DNA from: Ailurus styani
Taxonomy: Eukaryota > Chordata > Mammalia > Carnivora > Ailuridae
NCBI GenBank assembly: GCA_002007465.1
Contig: LNAC01000031.1
Coordinates: 4,171,705-4,235,704 of the forward strand
Direction: 5' to 3'
DNA length: 64,000 bases
Part shown: piece by piece, positions 35,716-47,390 of the stretch
How positions within the stretch are numbered: the first letter of the stretch is position 1
How the letters are laid out: every line of letters begins with the position of its first letter
Notes under the pieces: model-generated
The model's input: the letters and a program-made list of their open reading frames with translations, nothing else
The model's database searches: none
Told to the model about the DNA's origin: nothing
Made by a program: the position numbers and the translations under genes

Positions 35716-36433
35716 GGTACCAAGAAATACTGGTAGAAAGGTATACATCCTTAAAAGCAGATGAAAAGTATTGAAAAGGTGGTAAAACCTTGTATTTCAT
35801 CTTTACCTGACTTGATTTCTCAGAAATGAATCATCTCATGGAATGCACTACTCAGAACCAAAGACATATAGATCAAAACAAAGCTCTAAAAATAAAAGAT
35901 GAACCTATGTTAGGAAGAGGTAACTGGGAGCCAGCGAAAAAATTCCTGCAGTAGGAATTTCTTACATTCTTTAAGACCAAAGCAAATAAAAATTAGGTGC
36001 CCATTTTGGTGCAGCTTTTCTTCCTGACAGACCATTCTCTAGGGATTAGCTTTCATTACACCAGTTCTGCAGCCTGAAAGAGAAGTTATCCAGGGCCAAT
36101 TTATTTTCTAACTCAGCCCTGGCTTATCACAATGTAGACCTAAATCACGACCCAGTTAGGAATGAGGAATATGCAAACAAGGTATAAGGAAATTCAGAAT
36201 AAGTATCATTCATAAACAATTCCCAAATCCCACTCTATGAAATAGTTTCAACTTCCTCCTTATTCACAAAATTTTTCTCCAAGATATGAGAGTAAGTCTT
36301 TAAATTTGCTTGTTTGACCTTTGTCCTTTCTTCCTCCTGTCAGAACCAAGGTACTAAAAGCTAAAATGTGTCTTCTTACTACTCATCTTGTACAGTAGTC
36401 AATTCTTTGGTAGAAAGCAACAAAAACTATTTG
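35716..36433. other. Unassigned DNA
   Basis: No recognised repeat or exon. Confidence 0.4.
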
Positions 36434-36818
36434 TATTAGTCAGCTCAGACTGTCATAACAAAATACCATAGGTTCTGTGGCTTCAACAACAGGAATTTAT
36501 CTCTCACAGTTCTGGAGTCTGGGAGATCCAAGATCAAGGTACTGGCCAATTCAGTTCCCTGATGAGGGCTCTCTTCCTGGCCTACAGATAGCTGCCTTCT
36601 CACTAGGCCCTTGCATGGCAGAGAAAGAAGAATCAAGGTCTCTGGTGTCTCTTCTTATAAGGACACCAATCTCATCATGAGGGCTTCACCTTCATGACTT
36701 CATTAAAACAAATCATCTCCCAAAGGCCCTATCTCCAAACACTATCAAATGGCAGGTTAGAGCATATGAATTTGTGGTGAGGGGGTGAGGGTGGGGGGCA
36801 CAGTCCAGTCTATAGCTC
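36434..36818 (+). repeat. MLT1-type LTR, near complete
   Basis: 'gtcagctcagactgtcataa', 'ttatctctcacagttctgga', 'cttcttataaggacaccaat', 'ggccctatctccaaacacta' and 'gcacagtccagtctatag' follow the MLT1 LTR from near start to end. It is a solo LTR. Confidence 0.85.
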
Positions 36819-37144
36819 TATATAACCTACAAAAGAAATGAGTTTATTTAAGGATATTGAATAGCTCACAGAATCAAAGAGAAATCTAACAAACCAGCAG
36901 GTAGCTCAGTGGGGCTAGGTAGCAGGAGTCAAACAACTCAAAGAGAATGTGATTATCCTAGCTTGAGTCATAAGGCAGGGTACCTTGTTTAACAGTTTTA
37001 AGAGCACATCATAGAATGGGGTTGGGGAAGGTGGGCAAAAGGAAGAGTAATTCTCCAAAAAAGAGAGAAATTGATACAAGACAGCCCAAAATACAACAAA
37101 TATCCAGGGTTCTCTGTTAAGCAAAAATTTAGAAGAAGCCAACA

Positions 37145-37335
37145 TTTCAATGCTGGCTCAACCACTCATTAACTCATGATCTTGGGTGAATATATTAGAC
37201 TTTCTGAACCTTAGTTTTTGCATCATTCAAATAGAAAAGTAGTATCTGTCTAATGGCAATACTGTACTGCCTAAACAAGTTACATACAGAGCAGCAAATG
37301 AGCCCTAAATGCTCAAGAACTATTAGTTCTCTCCT
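37145..37335 (+). repeat. MIR SINE
   Basis: 'gctggctcaaccactcatta', 'actcatgatcttgggtgaat' and 'gaaccttagtttttgcatca' in MIR order. Confidence 0.7.
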
Positions 37336-37390
37336 GCTGATTTGCTATATAAGTCTTTATACACAGTCTTTACTTTGAAAATACAAAATA

Positions 37391-37563
37391 GGGGCATCTG
37401 GTTGGCTCAATCCATTGAGTGTCTGCCTTTGGCTCAAGTTGTGATCCCAGGGTCCTAGGCTCTCTGCTCAGTGTGGGTCTGCTTCTCCCTCTCCCTTTAC
37501 CTGCCAATCTGCCTGCTCTCTCTCTCTCTTTCTGTCAAATAAATAAATAAATAAAATCTTTTA
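37391..37563 (+). mobile_element. SINEC, diverged
   Basis: 'ggggcatctggttggctcaa' head, part of the body missing after 'ggtcctaggctctctgctca', (AAAT)n tail. A perfect 13-bp target duplication 'aaaatacaaaata' lies at 37378-37390 and 37564-37576. Confidence 0.93.
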
Positions 37564-37576
37564 AAAATACAAAATA

Positions 37577-37932
37577 AAATACAACTTGTATTATGTGGAC
37601 ATGTTATACCATTATAAATATTTTATATGTTAGGCAATTATCTGACATCAAAGGGATAACGGGCTTTGAGCCAGGCTTAAATGTTTAACTTTTGGTAAAT
37701 CCTCCTGGACTGAAGTGAGAAGGTCAAGTTTTGACATTAGAGGCCTAGAGAATATACAATCTTTGTGACAATACTGCTCATCATTTCTAAGAGCCAAAAA
37801 TAAATCCTCTTCTGTTTGCTATGTTTGTCCATAAATGGACATGTTCCTCATTAAGGTATCCTGCCACATAGCTTGGATCTGGAATTTTAACTGGGATCTT
37901 TGGTCTTTGAACCCCTTGAAATTTTATGCAAA

Positions 37933-37969
<37 letters not shown>

Positions 37970-38811
37970 ACATGTGCACACAAACACAGGTTGAAAACCA
38001 CTGCCTAACCAGTGGGGAGCAGATAAAACCTGTGAGATATTCCAAAGAGCAACAGCCACTTTCAAAACTGTCCTCTTTTTGAAACCAACTCAGTATCCAT
38101 CATTGTACAGTATATCCCATTAACATCTACGACAAAAGTAGCAGCAAGTGCATAGCACACCACAAAGTAAATACCTATGCCAGAGATAGTGCTTATTTAG
38201 TCCACTTTAGCAGTGGAACTTTTTTCCATAAAAATCCTCACTTAAGCCAAGTATATAAAACAGAATTTCTAGATAAATAAGTTCTACTGGTAGTTTACAT
38301 TTTCATTGATTTACAGAAAAGACGTGTTTTGCAGAAAACCTGAAGCACACAGGAGGGTCCCTAGAGTTACTTAGAAGACTAGATTGCTAAGATAATGGAG
38401 AGCAATCCTACTATAGATTCACATTCTCCAATCTCAGTTGCAGGGTATCCCTAGCTGGCTTCCTTCCCCTTCCACACAATGGCTATTTCAAAATTCTTCA
38501 TTTATGTTCTACCTGCTCCCCATTCCCTTACTTACTGGAGAGCATATGGACTTCTTCACCAAGAGATTCAGGCCTAAACAATGGAATTGCTTAGACACTT
38601 TTCCTCTTTCCTCAAGCTTGCTCTATTGCTCTGTATCCCCACTCATTCTGAGCTCCTTCTCTATTATCTTAGTGTTTTTCCTGCTTCAGCTACTCAAATA
38701 TCACCTTCATGGTTTTTTCCATATCACAATTTTGCCACATCAGTAGTAGCATAACTTAACAGTTTTCTTTATATCAATTCATTTTAGTTGCTTACATGCA
38801 TTTAAACTTCT
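37577..38811. other. Unassigned DNA with a (TG)n microsatellite
   Basis: A TG run lies at about 37935-37970. The 102-codon frame at 38438-38746 in pyrimidine-rich DNA has no recognised domain; the same stretch could be a diverged L2. Confidence 0.4.
37935..37970. repeat. (TG)n microsatellite
   Basis: Uninterrupted TG repeats of about 16-17 units, followed by a 'cacatgtgcacaca' extension. Confidence 0.97.
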
Positions 38812-39045
38812 TTCATTAAAAATTTTTTATGAAAAATTTTAGACATACATAAAATAGAAAATAATGTAAAAAGCCCCTATGTACTCTTCAACTTCAAAAA
38901 TTACCAACTCATAACCAGTCATTTCTCCATTTATACCCACCCACCTGCCCCCATTCCAAATATTCTGAAAAAAATCCCAGTCATCATATCATTATATCAA
39001 TAAATACTTTAGTATGTGTCTCTGGAAAGATAACAACTTTTTAGA
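38812..39045 (-). repeat. Old L1 3' end, antisense
   Basis: 'tatgaaaaattttagacata', 'cccctatgtactcttcaact', 'aaatcccagtcatcatatca' and 'atactttagtatgtgtctct' are a reversed L1ME-type 3' region. Confidence 0.75.
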
Positions 39046-39499
39046 CATACTTTTGTTTTGAAATTAGCAAATAAGGAAAAAGGACAGGTACAAGTAAGGA
39101 AGGACCATAGTCCAGAAAGAATAACAACATCCACAATGTAAGGAGGAAATAGAAATGAGACAGGGAGAGAAAAGTAGGACAAAAGTTGACAAGCCAAGTC
39201 TCCAAGGACTGAGAACAATACAGCCAGTGCCAGGAAATTGGTGAGTACAGGAAAAGGCTCTGATACATGAAGTTCGGTGGAACTTTGTAGAAAATGGGAG
39301 TGCCACTGGTGGATGGGAAATACATCCACAAATGGGGATGGGAATAATGGAAACTAGGAACTGATTCTGAGTGCTAGGTAAGGGACCTTGCAATTGGAGA
39401 AACACCAAAGAGAACTGGGAGAATGGGGTTGAGAAGAAAAAGAAGGTAGGAGCTGAGGGAAGAGTGAGACTGGGAAATGCATAGCTACAGACTGAGATT
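39046..39499. other. Purine-rich unassigned DNA
   Basis: Strand-biased (A/G-rich) sequence; three minus-strand frames of 96-114 codons overlap at 39009-39408 as a consequence of the bias. No domain is recognised. Confidence 0.4.
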
Positions 39500-39514
39500 A
39501 AAATGGGGTGATAA

Positions 39515-39708
39515 AGGGGGCCTGGGTGGCTCAGTGGGTTAAAGCCTCTGCCTTCGGCTCAGGTCATGATCTTAGGGTCCTGAGATCGAGCACCGCATTG
39601 GGTTCCCTGTTCAGCGGGGAGTCTGCTTTCTCCTCTCTCTGCCTGCCTCTCTGCCTACTTGTAATCTCTGACTGTCAAATAAATAACTAAAAAAAAAAAT
39701 CCTTAAAA
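39515..39708 (+). mobile_element. SINEC
   Basis: 'gggcctgggtggctcagtgg' head, young-type body, A-rich tail. A perfect 15-bp target duplication 'aaaatggggtgataa' lies at 39500-39514 and 39709-39723. Confidence 0.96.
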
Positions 39709-39959
39709 AAAATGGGGTGATAATTTGGAAAGGGTTTGTTAAGAATGTAGGCTAAGGTGGTCTTGAGGAGGGACACTGGGTGTTTTAAGAGAGGGAAGCT
39801 GAAGACTGGGCAGGGACAAAGAAATAAAGGTTGTATATTGGTTGAGGGCTGAGGAGAGGTATAGAGTATGTGACTATCTACCCTAAATGGGTCATGATCT
39901 TGGCCTCTGCACGCTACCAGTGATTTCCTTTCTGAGAAACTCAGAGACCCTTAGCCCTC

Positions 39960-40450
39960 ACACACATTTCTCTGCAGCATTTCACTGTCTTGATCAACAT
40001 CTCTTTCCACTGCACGTTTGAGTTTCATGATACTCTACTTTTTCACCTTTGGATTCGCATTCTACCTTCAACTTGTTCCCCTCAAGATCCTTAGGTAGCT
40101 CATCCTCCTCTTCTATCTCCCTTCTGAGGCAACATTAATCAGGGTTACATATATCCTGATCAGTCTTATCTATTCTCATCTCTATATTGGTTCCCAAGTC
40201 TATGTCTTTAGCCCTATCTGCCATCTTCAGCCCAGGATGCAAATTTCTAACTGCATATTATACAAATGACTCCATATTGGTGTGCTACAAATATCTTAAA
40301 TCCACTGTAATCAGAAACTAAATTTTTAGCTCCACAAATCTATTCTTATTCCCATTTTCCTTATTTTGGTCATAACAGCTTCAATCATCCATTTGCTAAA
40401 TGAGAAACCTTGGAATCAGTTTTGATTACTCTTTCTCCTTCATCACCTAG
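39960..40450 (+). repeat. L2 LINE fragment
   Basis: 'ggttcccaagtctatgtctt', 'atgactccatattggtgtgc' and 'gagaaaccttggaatcagtt' fit the L2 coding and 3' order. Strongly diverged. Confidence 0.65.
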
Positions 40451-41210
40451 AGTAGGCATGCTTGTGGTCACCAGCACTCTTGTGAATGTCTATTCTGTTT
40501 GAGAAATTCCTCAAACTGTCCAAAATGGAAGCTAGAACTTCTCTTTCCTAGTTTCTGTTGCAGCTAGTGTGCAATGAGGAAGCCACAGCTGTACAGTATG
40601 CACTTTCATGAGGTCAGACATAGAGGTGTGCAGTTTGGGGCAAGCAGGGTGGATGTTCTGGTATCCCATGTTCAGCATCAATGGTAACCTGTGGTATGAA
40701 ATACAATGTCCAGTGGTGCCAACAGTGGACTCTTCACCATAGAAGCCCCAGGGTATGGTATGAGCATAATTCTTGGCTGCATGGCTCCCAGGCCTAACTC
40801 TATGGATTTCCCAGAAATCTGTGACCTGGGAAATATCCTTCCATTATCCTTTTTCTATTTCATTAGCTGAGGGTGTTCTTTGCTTGCAACTAGCACCTTG
40901 ACAGCTAAGTTGCCCCAGTTTCCTACAATGAGTTACTAAGTTTTGTCTTCTGGATATACAGAAATATTCTAATGTTAAGTGTCTCCTTTCCATTCCCATT
41001 GCATACTTCTTTATTCTAGATTCATCATCTGCCTTGGCTCCCAGGCCCACTTGCTTCAGATCATCTTGCAATATATCACATCTTTTATCATATCTTTTAT
41101 CATATCTCTTATGGAACTCACCACTCCATTAACTGTGCCTTAAACACACCACAATTATAGCACTGGCCCCACTTCTTTGGATCATTTGCTTATCTTACTT
41201 ATTAAGATAT
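40451..41210. other. Unassigned DNA
   Basis: No recognised family. Short reiterations of 'atcttttatcat' near 41080-41105. Confidence 0.4.
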
Positions 41211-41215
41211 ATCAC

Positions 41216-41520
41216 TATCTTAGTCTGTCAGGCTGACACTTAAAAAAAATCACAGATTGGGTAGTTTATAAATAATAGAAATTAATTTCTCATAGTTTTG
41301 GAGGCTAAAAGCCTGAGATCAGAGTGTCAGCATGGTTGGGTGAGGAACTTCTTCCAGATTGCAGACTTCTTGTTGTGTCCTCATATGGTGGAAGGGCTGA
41401 GGGAACTCTGTAGAGTCTCTTTTATAGGTGATACAGAACCCAACACAAGGCTTGGGGGGACAATGATTGGGGACAAGGGGGCACCCACTGATTGGGGACA
41501 ATGACCTATATTACTCTCCT
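41216..41520 (+). repeat. MLT1-type LTR, partial
   Basis: 'atcttagtctgtcaggctga', 'aatttctcatagttttggag', 'gaggctaaaagcctgagatc' and 'gttgtgtcctcatatggtgg' match the first half of an MLT1 LTR. Its end is replaced by a reiterated 'gattggggacaa' stretch at 41461-41505. Confidence 0.78.
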
Positions 41521-41870
41521 TTGTAAGATTCATAGTACCCATTACAGTTGACTTTATGTGTCAATAACTAGACCATAGTACCAAGGCATTTGGTCAAACA
41601 TTAGTCTGGACATTGCTGTGAAAGTATGCTTTAGATGAGATTAACATTTAAATCAGGATATTTTGAGCAAAGCAGATTACTCTTCATAATGTGGATGGGT
41701 TTCATCCAATCAATTGAAGGTCTTAACAGAAAAAGGACTGGCTTCCCCACAAGCAAGAGGAGAAGGCAGCCTATAGATCACCTTCAGACTAAAGCTAAAG
41801 CATAGACTATTCCCTGGGTCTCTGGCCAGCCTGAATTTTTGGACTCGCCCCACTCCACAATCTAGCTCTT

Positions 41871-42070
41871 CTTTTAATTAACTAATTAGATTTTTTTAAT
41901 AGAGGGAGAGAGGTGGGGAGGGGCAGTGGGAGAGGGAGAGAGAGAGAATCTTAGCAGACTCCACACCTAGCACAGAGCCCAATGTGGGGCTCTATCTCCC
42001 AACCCTGAGATCATGACCTGAGCCGAAATCAAGAATCAGACACTTAACCAGCTGAGCCACCCAGGTACCC
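41871..42070 (-). mobile_element. Older antisense SINEC
   Basis: 'gatcatgacctgagccgaaa' and 'agctgagccacccaggtacc' are the reversed head. A decayed target duplication 'ccacaatctagctctt' (41855-41870) / 'ccacaatttaattctt' (42071-42086) flanks it. Confidence 0.92.
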
Positions 42071-42097
42071 CCACAATTTAATTCTTTAAAATAAATC

Positions 42098-42150
42098 TAG
42101 ATAGATGATAGATAGATAGATAGATAGATATAGATAAATAGATAGACTGA
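42098..42150. repeat. (GATA)n simple repeat
   Basis: 'gatagatagatagatagata' with interruptions. Confidence 0.93.
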
Positions 42151-42264
42151 TCAATCTTAAAAGTGGGAGGGGAAATGTGTGTAGATAAACATATCTACAT
42201 ATATTTTATATACCTCCCATTGATTCTGTTTCTCTGAGAACCCTAGCTAATATAATATCTCTCT

Positions 42265-43534
42265 AGTATGTGCTCTCCCATGGAAGAGGTGCAGTAACTA
42301 TTTCATGAGTGGATGGAACTGGAAATGAATGAATAAAGTAAATAGGAGATGAAAACTGCTGAAGAATATGAGACAATTGAGTACAGGGACAAGGAGAGCA
42401 GAGAAAGTCTTGGTGGGGTGGGCAGTATCCTGAGGGTAAGGCCTCAGGTGTTCCACCTCTTAACCAGTTTTCCTAGACAAGGCCCAGGGCAGGTGGCGCC
42501 TATTTGGTAATAAAGACAGTATGTGAGGCCAGAAGTTCTTTTGGCTGAATCTTTAAGAGACCAGGGTTCAGACAGAGTAGTGGTGAAGAAACTCCCAAGC
42601 AGTGAGTCAGTACCCAGTAAATGCTGTAGCCTGCCTAAAATAATCACATAATTGTTATCTAGTTGTGCACCTAAGTTCAGTAGCGTAGGCCAGCCCCAAC
42701 CCTCTATCTTTCCCATACTGCGCTCCCTTTTTTGCTCATCAAACCTATTGTGTTGCCTACATCTTCCTTCACACTCTCCCTGACACATTTATACCCAGAG
42801 CCCCTTATCTCTCACTACTGTGCACCAACTTTGGTGGCCGGTCAGCTGCTTTGGGCTTCCCAGCATTGCCCAGACTGGGCCACATTTAAAAGCCATATCA
42901 CTCTCTAGTTTCTGCAAATACAGGAACTATATAAGCAGGGTGTTTTTTTTTTTTAAGGAAAACTGTAAAATGTGGACAGTAAATTACATTGCTGCTTTCC
43001 CCTCCCATTGAAAAATGGCAGGCTGCTGAGTGGTTTGGAGCTCAGTCAGTGTTTCAGATTAAAGGGAGTTGAATGTAAACCTCACATTACTTCTAGAGCA
43101 TGAAAAAGATAGAACCTTAAATAGTCCCCATAACTGACAGAGAGAAAGGGGGTGACTGTCAGTCGTTAATGCTATTTTTGTATTTGTATATAGATAGAAG
43201 GTCTCTGGCGCTTTTTAAAGTGCAAGTATGCCCATTTTAAAGCAAGCCAATTTAAGAAAATCCAGTCTAGCAAAACAGATGAATTAGCAAGTGGTTTTCC
43301 ATCCTACGAAAGAATTCTTCTCTCCGAAAGCAATTAAGACAGTCTCTACAATTATTAATGGTTTAAAAGGTACCACAAATGTGTTTCTAATGATCCAATA
43401 GAAAAGTATTTCCCTTATTGAAGGGACCTGGTAATTATTTAGCGACTATAATGAGCTGTATCCGTATTGCATTATTTAAAACCTGTATTTACTGGAAGCC
43501 TATATTGGGCAAAAGATTTCCTACACATACACAA
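42265..43534. other. Unassigned DNA; 43150-43480 candidate conserved element
   Basis: No transposon is recognised. The 114-codon minus-strand frame at 42444-42788 has no recognised domain. 43150-43480 is complex single-copy-like AT-rich sequence. Confidence 0.4.
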
Positions 43535-43910
43535 ATGGCCCCTCTTGTCAAATTGAATTGTAAAAGGAAAATTAAAAGCACATAAAAAATATAATTTAGG
43601 AATGAGATTATTTGAGATTCAAAATATTATTCCTATGTACCCATTTTATTTTATTTTTTTAAGATTTTATTTATTTATTTGAGAGAGAGACAGAGACAAA
43701 GCATGAGCATGAGCAATGAGGAGGAGGTAGAGAGAGAGGGAGAAGCAGACTCCCTGCTGAGCAGGGAGCCCAATGGGGAGCTCCATCCCAGGACCCTGGG
43801 ATCATGACCTGAGCCGAAGGCAGAGGCTTAACCAACTGAGCCACCCAGGAACCCCCTATGTACCCATTTTAAAACAGCATTGACTTTAAACAAAAATTGA
43901 GTGTTTGACA
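43535..43910. repeat. Copy A of an unrecognised repeat, split by SINEC
   Basis: 43535-43648 plus 43855-43910 align, after removing the SINEC, with 47391-47550 ('gaattgtaaaaggaaaatta', 'gagattcaaaatattattcc', 'actttaaacaaaaa'). Family not recognised. Confidence 0.8.
43649..43854 (-). mobile_element. Antisense SINEC inserted in copy A
   Basis: Reversed body with 'gatcatgacctgagccgaag' and 'gagccacccaggaacccc'. A perfect 17-bp target duplication 'cctatgtacccatttta' lies at 43632-43648 and 43855-43871. Confidence 0.96.
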
Positions 43911-44085
43911 TTACGGAAGTCTTGAATACAGAATTTTTTCAATCCTCGGGTATATTGTGATTCCCTAGTACCTCTAAAGCACTGTGCTATCCCCTAAAGT
44001 GGGTATGAGATGAAAGTGATGTTATCCCTCCAAGAAAGCTGGAGAAATAAACCATTCATATGAACCACTTAAGAAATGAGGTCAT

Positions 44086-44266
44086 GGGCGCCTAGGTGGC
44101 TCAGTGGGTTAAAGCCTCTGCCTTCAGCTCAGGTCATGATCTCAGGGTCCTAGGATCGAGGCCCGCACTGGGCTCTCTGCTCAGCAGGGAGCCTGCTTCC
44201 TCCTCTCTCTCTGCCTGCCTCTCAGCCTACTTGTGATCTCTCTCTCTCTCTCTGTCAAATAAACAA

Positions 44267-44310
<44 letters not shown>

Positions 44311-44316
44311 ATAGAA
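44086..44316 (+). mobile_element. SINEC with a GATA-expanded tail
   Basis: 'gggcgcctaggtggctcagt' head and near-consensus body. The A-rich tail has become a GATA microsatellite (about 44267-44310). A perfect 15-bp target duplication 'aagaaatgaggtcat' lies at 44071-44085 and 44317-44331. Confidence 0.97.
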
Positions 44317-44746
44317 AAGAAATGAGGTCATAAATCATACAGTGCCACACAGAGTGTTACAAATGGCAAGTACAAGAGGAAAGGAGAGACCAGGATGGGC
44401 TGAAGTTGTGAAAGATATGAAATTTGAGCTTGCTGTTGAAGGAGAGACAGATGAGAGGAAGAATAGCAAGAATTTGCACCAAAGCAGGTTTGGAACAAGT
44501 CCAAGAAAAGACTTAAAAATGGGAGGGAAAAAGGGCAAAGTGTAGAGATAGAAGGAAAGAAATGGAACTACCTAGAAAATCAATCATCAAATAGCAAGCA
44601 ATGGAAACAAATGGAACAGTACAGAGTCAGAAGGATCATAATCATAAGAGATTGAATTCCACAACATCAAAAGGCAGCCAAGCTGGCTCTCAGGGCCCTA
44701 TTGTTCAGGCTGATTCTATCCACAAGATTTGTGCTAAAAGAATACA

Positions 44747-45274
44747 CAGCTGACCCTTCAACGACTTGGAGATTAGAGGCGCTGACCCCCATGTGGTTGA
44801 AAATCCATGTATAACTTTTGACTTCCCAAAACTTAACTATTAATAGCCTGCTTTTGACTGGAAGCCTTACATTAAATATAAATAGTCGATTATACATTTT
44901 GTATGTGATATGTCTTATACACGGTATTCTTATAATAAAGAAGAGAAAATGTTAATAAGAAAACCATGAGAAAATACATTTACATACTGTGCTATATTTA
45001 TTTTTAAAAATTTGTCTAAGTGGGGCGCCTGGGTGGCTCAGTGGGTTAATGCCTCTGCTTTTGGCTCAGGTCATGATCTCAGGGTCCTGGGATCGAGGCC
45101 CGCATCGGGCTCCCTGCTCAGCGGGGAGCCTGCTTCCCCCTCTCTCTGCCTGCCTCTGCCTCCTTGTGATCTCTCTCCCTCTGTGAAATAAATAAATAAA
45201 TAAATCTTTAAAAAAAAAAAATTTGTCTAAGTGGACCTATGCAGTTCAAACTCATGCTGTCCAAAAGTCAGCTG
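44747..45274. repeat. MER2-like Tigger DNA transposon, split by SINEC
   Basis: 'cagctgacccttcaacgact' at the left and 'ccaaaagtcagctg' at the right form diverged terminal inverted repeats. The interior 'gttgaaaatccatgtataac', 'ttttgacttcccaaaactta' and 'ggaagccttacattaaatat' follows the MER2 pattern. The right end is followed by TA, as expected for a Tc1/mariner-type target. Excluding the SINEC it is about 330 bp, so it is non-autonomous with no transposase. Confidence 0.75.
45024..45216 (+). mobile_element. SINEC inserted in the MER2-like element
   Basis: Near-consensus young copy with 'gggcgcctgggtggctcagt'-type head and an A-run tail. A perfect 18-bp target duplication 'aaaaatttgtctaagtgg' lies at 45006-45023 and 45217-45234. 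Confidence 0.97.
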
Positions 45275-45959
45275 TACTATACCTTGACAGTGTCCAAGTG
45301 ACATTTAAACCTTTTCACGATGGACCTTGTTTGATACTCTAGAGTTCTTTTTTCCATTAATTTGCTAGCACTAACAGTTCTATCACAAAATGCTTAACAA
45401 AGTGTTAACAGCAATGTAAATGGTCTATCCTGTTCTCATGCTCACTGCACTTATGAAGTGTCCTCTCTACACCTAAGATAGATTTCCTTAGTGCAGCCCC
45501 TGACTCCACTGAATCCCCTACAACTATTGGAAACTTTGTTCATGATCACCCAAGGGATAATATGTGCTATTTCACTAAGTCATAGTAAGGTGGAAGATTT
45601 TGAGCAAGATCTGTGGGTTTATTGCCCTAAAAATAAGTTTTTTGTGGAAATTTAATTTCCACAGCAGGATCAGAAATAAAAGTTATCCTGTCACACACAC
45701 ACAAATAAGAGTTCTCCTGGCACCAAAAGAACTCTCTCTGGCACCTGGCTGAGGGACTAAAGTAAAGTTTAAAAGATCCAGGGCTAGAGGGTGAAAGATA
45801 ATTCACTCTGCATACCAAATATCCCAGTTATATTTCTAAATCAGTATCTTTCAGTTGTGTAACGCTTCACACTTTAAAAATTCTTTCCCTTACCTTGTCT
45901 CATGTTCTAAATACTTTAAAATAAAATACCCTTAAAAACTAGAAAATACTAATTTGCTT
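45275..45959. other. Unassigned DNA
   Basis: No recognised repeat apart from a short CA patch near 45692. Confidence 0.4.
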
Positions 45960-46145
45960 TATCATGGTATAATATATATACAGTATAAAGCACAAATCTT
46001 AAGCATACAACTCAGTGAATTTGTACATTTAAATACACACACACGCATAGCCCTAAGCAAGCACCACTCCAAATCAGGATATAAAACATTTCCAGCACCC
46101 CAAAGACTCTCTTGTACTCCTCTCCTCAATAATATTTTTCCTCAT
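45960..46145 (-). repeat. Old L1 fragment, antisense
   Basis: 'gtataatatatatacagtat', 'tcagtgaatttgtacattta', 'atcaggatataaaacatttc' and 'cagcaccccaaagactctct' are reversed old-L1 3' sequence. Confidence 0.68.
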
Positions 46146-47390
46146 AGCACTGAAACTTTTTTTTAAATAAAAATTAAAGTTAGAGGCAATAACTCTCAGC
46201 TATACTCAATCCGCTAATGTTTGGGGAAGCTTATTTCAAAATTTCAATTTTAAGGAGTAGTGATACACTTCCAAAGATTCAAGAAGTAGTGGAAAAAAGC
46301 AAAAAAAAAAAAAATTACCTGTGTTCATGGTTTCCCCAGGGAAAAATGTACTAACCCTCTCTCCTCAAACCCCAGCCTTTTGAGTACACTCATTAGGAAT
46401 TTCTCTTAAATACTTTTAGAAGAAAATCATATGTAAGAAATGTTGATAACAGGAAAAACAAGTACCAGAAGACAATTATTAGCCTTTAAAAAAATTTAAC
46501 CTAGGAATATACCCCATGATATAGCCATTACCAACATATGAGTTCAGTAGAAAGAGGACAAAGGGAATTGAGCAATGGGGATAGCTGGCCTGGCTATTTT
46601 TTTCCTTTTTTTTTTTTTTATTAATTTTTATGCTTTTAACTTTTATCTTGTTTAGCATAGAAATAGGATACCAGCATAGATGTCACTGAGGGCAAGAATC
46701 AGAAGCAAAAAACAATTCCCAGAAAAGGGAATTTCACACTTTTCTGAGAAAGTTAGACTGGGTTATTTCAGGAAACTATAGACTTATGACTATATAAATA
46801 GTTAAGCAAGTGGGGTTTTTTTTCCCTGTAGGCCACATAACACAAACCACAGACAATAAATATCACTTGTGAAAATCAGGCAGAATGAAGAGAAGTTTCA
46901 CAAATGCAACAAACTATAGACAGATAGCACCGAGACACCTCACCACAATAACCTCCTCCATGGTCAGGGTTTGAAGCACATTCTACTATTAGCAAAGGCT
47001 GAAGTCCTTAAATTTAATCATCATCAATTTACTGAAAATACAAAGATGAAATCTTATGAGAGCTGCAATTACACACTTTTGCCCATCACTCAACAGCTGT
47101 CTATGGTACTGTAATGACAATGTTATTTGTAACATGCACGATATGACCAAAGCTAGCTTTGAGCAAAGCAACTTAGATAAAAGTTTGAGACCCTGGGTTT
47201 AGAAGGGTCTCTAACTTTCTCTACTCCCTGACATAATTTCTATTCAGTATTCACTATTGCCCATAGCAACAAGAGGTAAGAGAACTAAGCCTAGCTTCCA
47301 ACTACCATGTAACCAATAGCATCAAAAAATACTGGAATCAAAACAGAAAAAACTACTGTTCCTTTGCTATCATTTTCTTTCTCATTCTCA
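46146..47390. other. Unassigned AT-rich DNA
   Basis: Poly-A at about 46301 and poly-T at about 46605; no recognised element or exon. Confidence 0.4.

Larger units (their letters stand above)
41545..42260 (+). repeat. LTR-like element split by a SINEC and a GATA run
   Basis: 'gttgactttatgtgtcaata', 'catttggtcaaacattagtc', 'tttcatccaatcaattgaag' and the ending 'ctctgagaaccctagctaat' follow a common mammalian LTR-type repeat whose exact family I do not name. It is interrupted by the SINEC at 41871-42070 and by (GATA)n at about 42098-42150. Confidence 0.6.

Noticed and set aside
39009..39408. Three overlapping minus-strand frames of 96-114 codons
   Set aside because: They result from purine-strand bias that removes stops in several frames; no domain or splice context.
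42444..42788. 114-codon minus-strand frame, considered as an ERV fragment
   Set aside because: I could not match it to any gag, pol or env motif; left as unassigned.
44267..44310. Evenly repeated GATA units, considered as a CRISPR-like or satellite array
   Set aside because: Simple 4-bp microsatellite with no spacers, inside a SINE tail.
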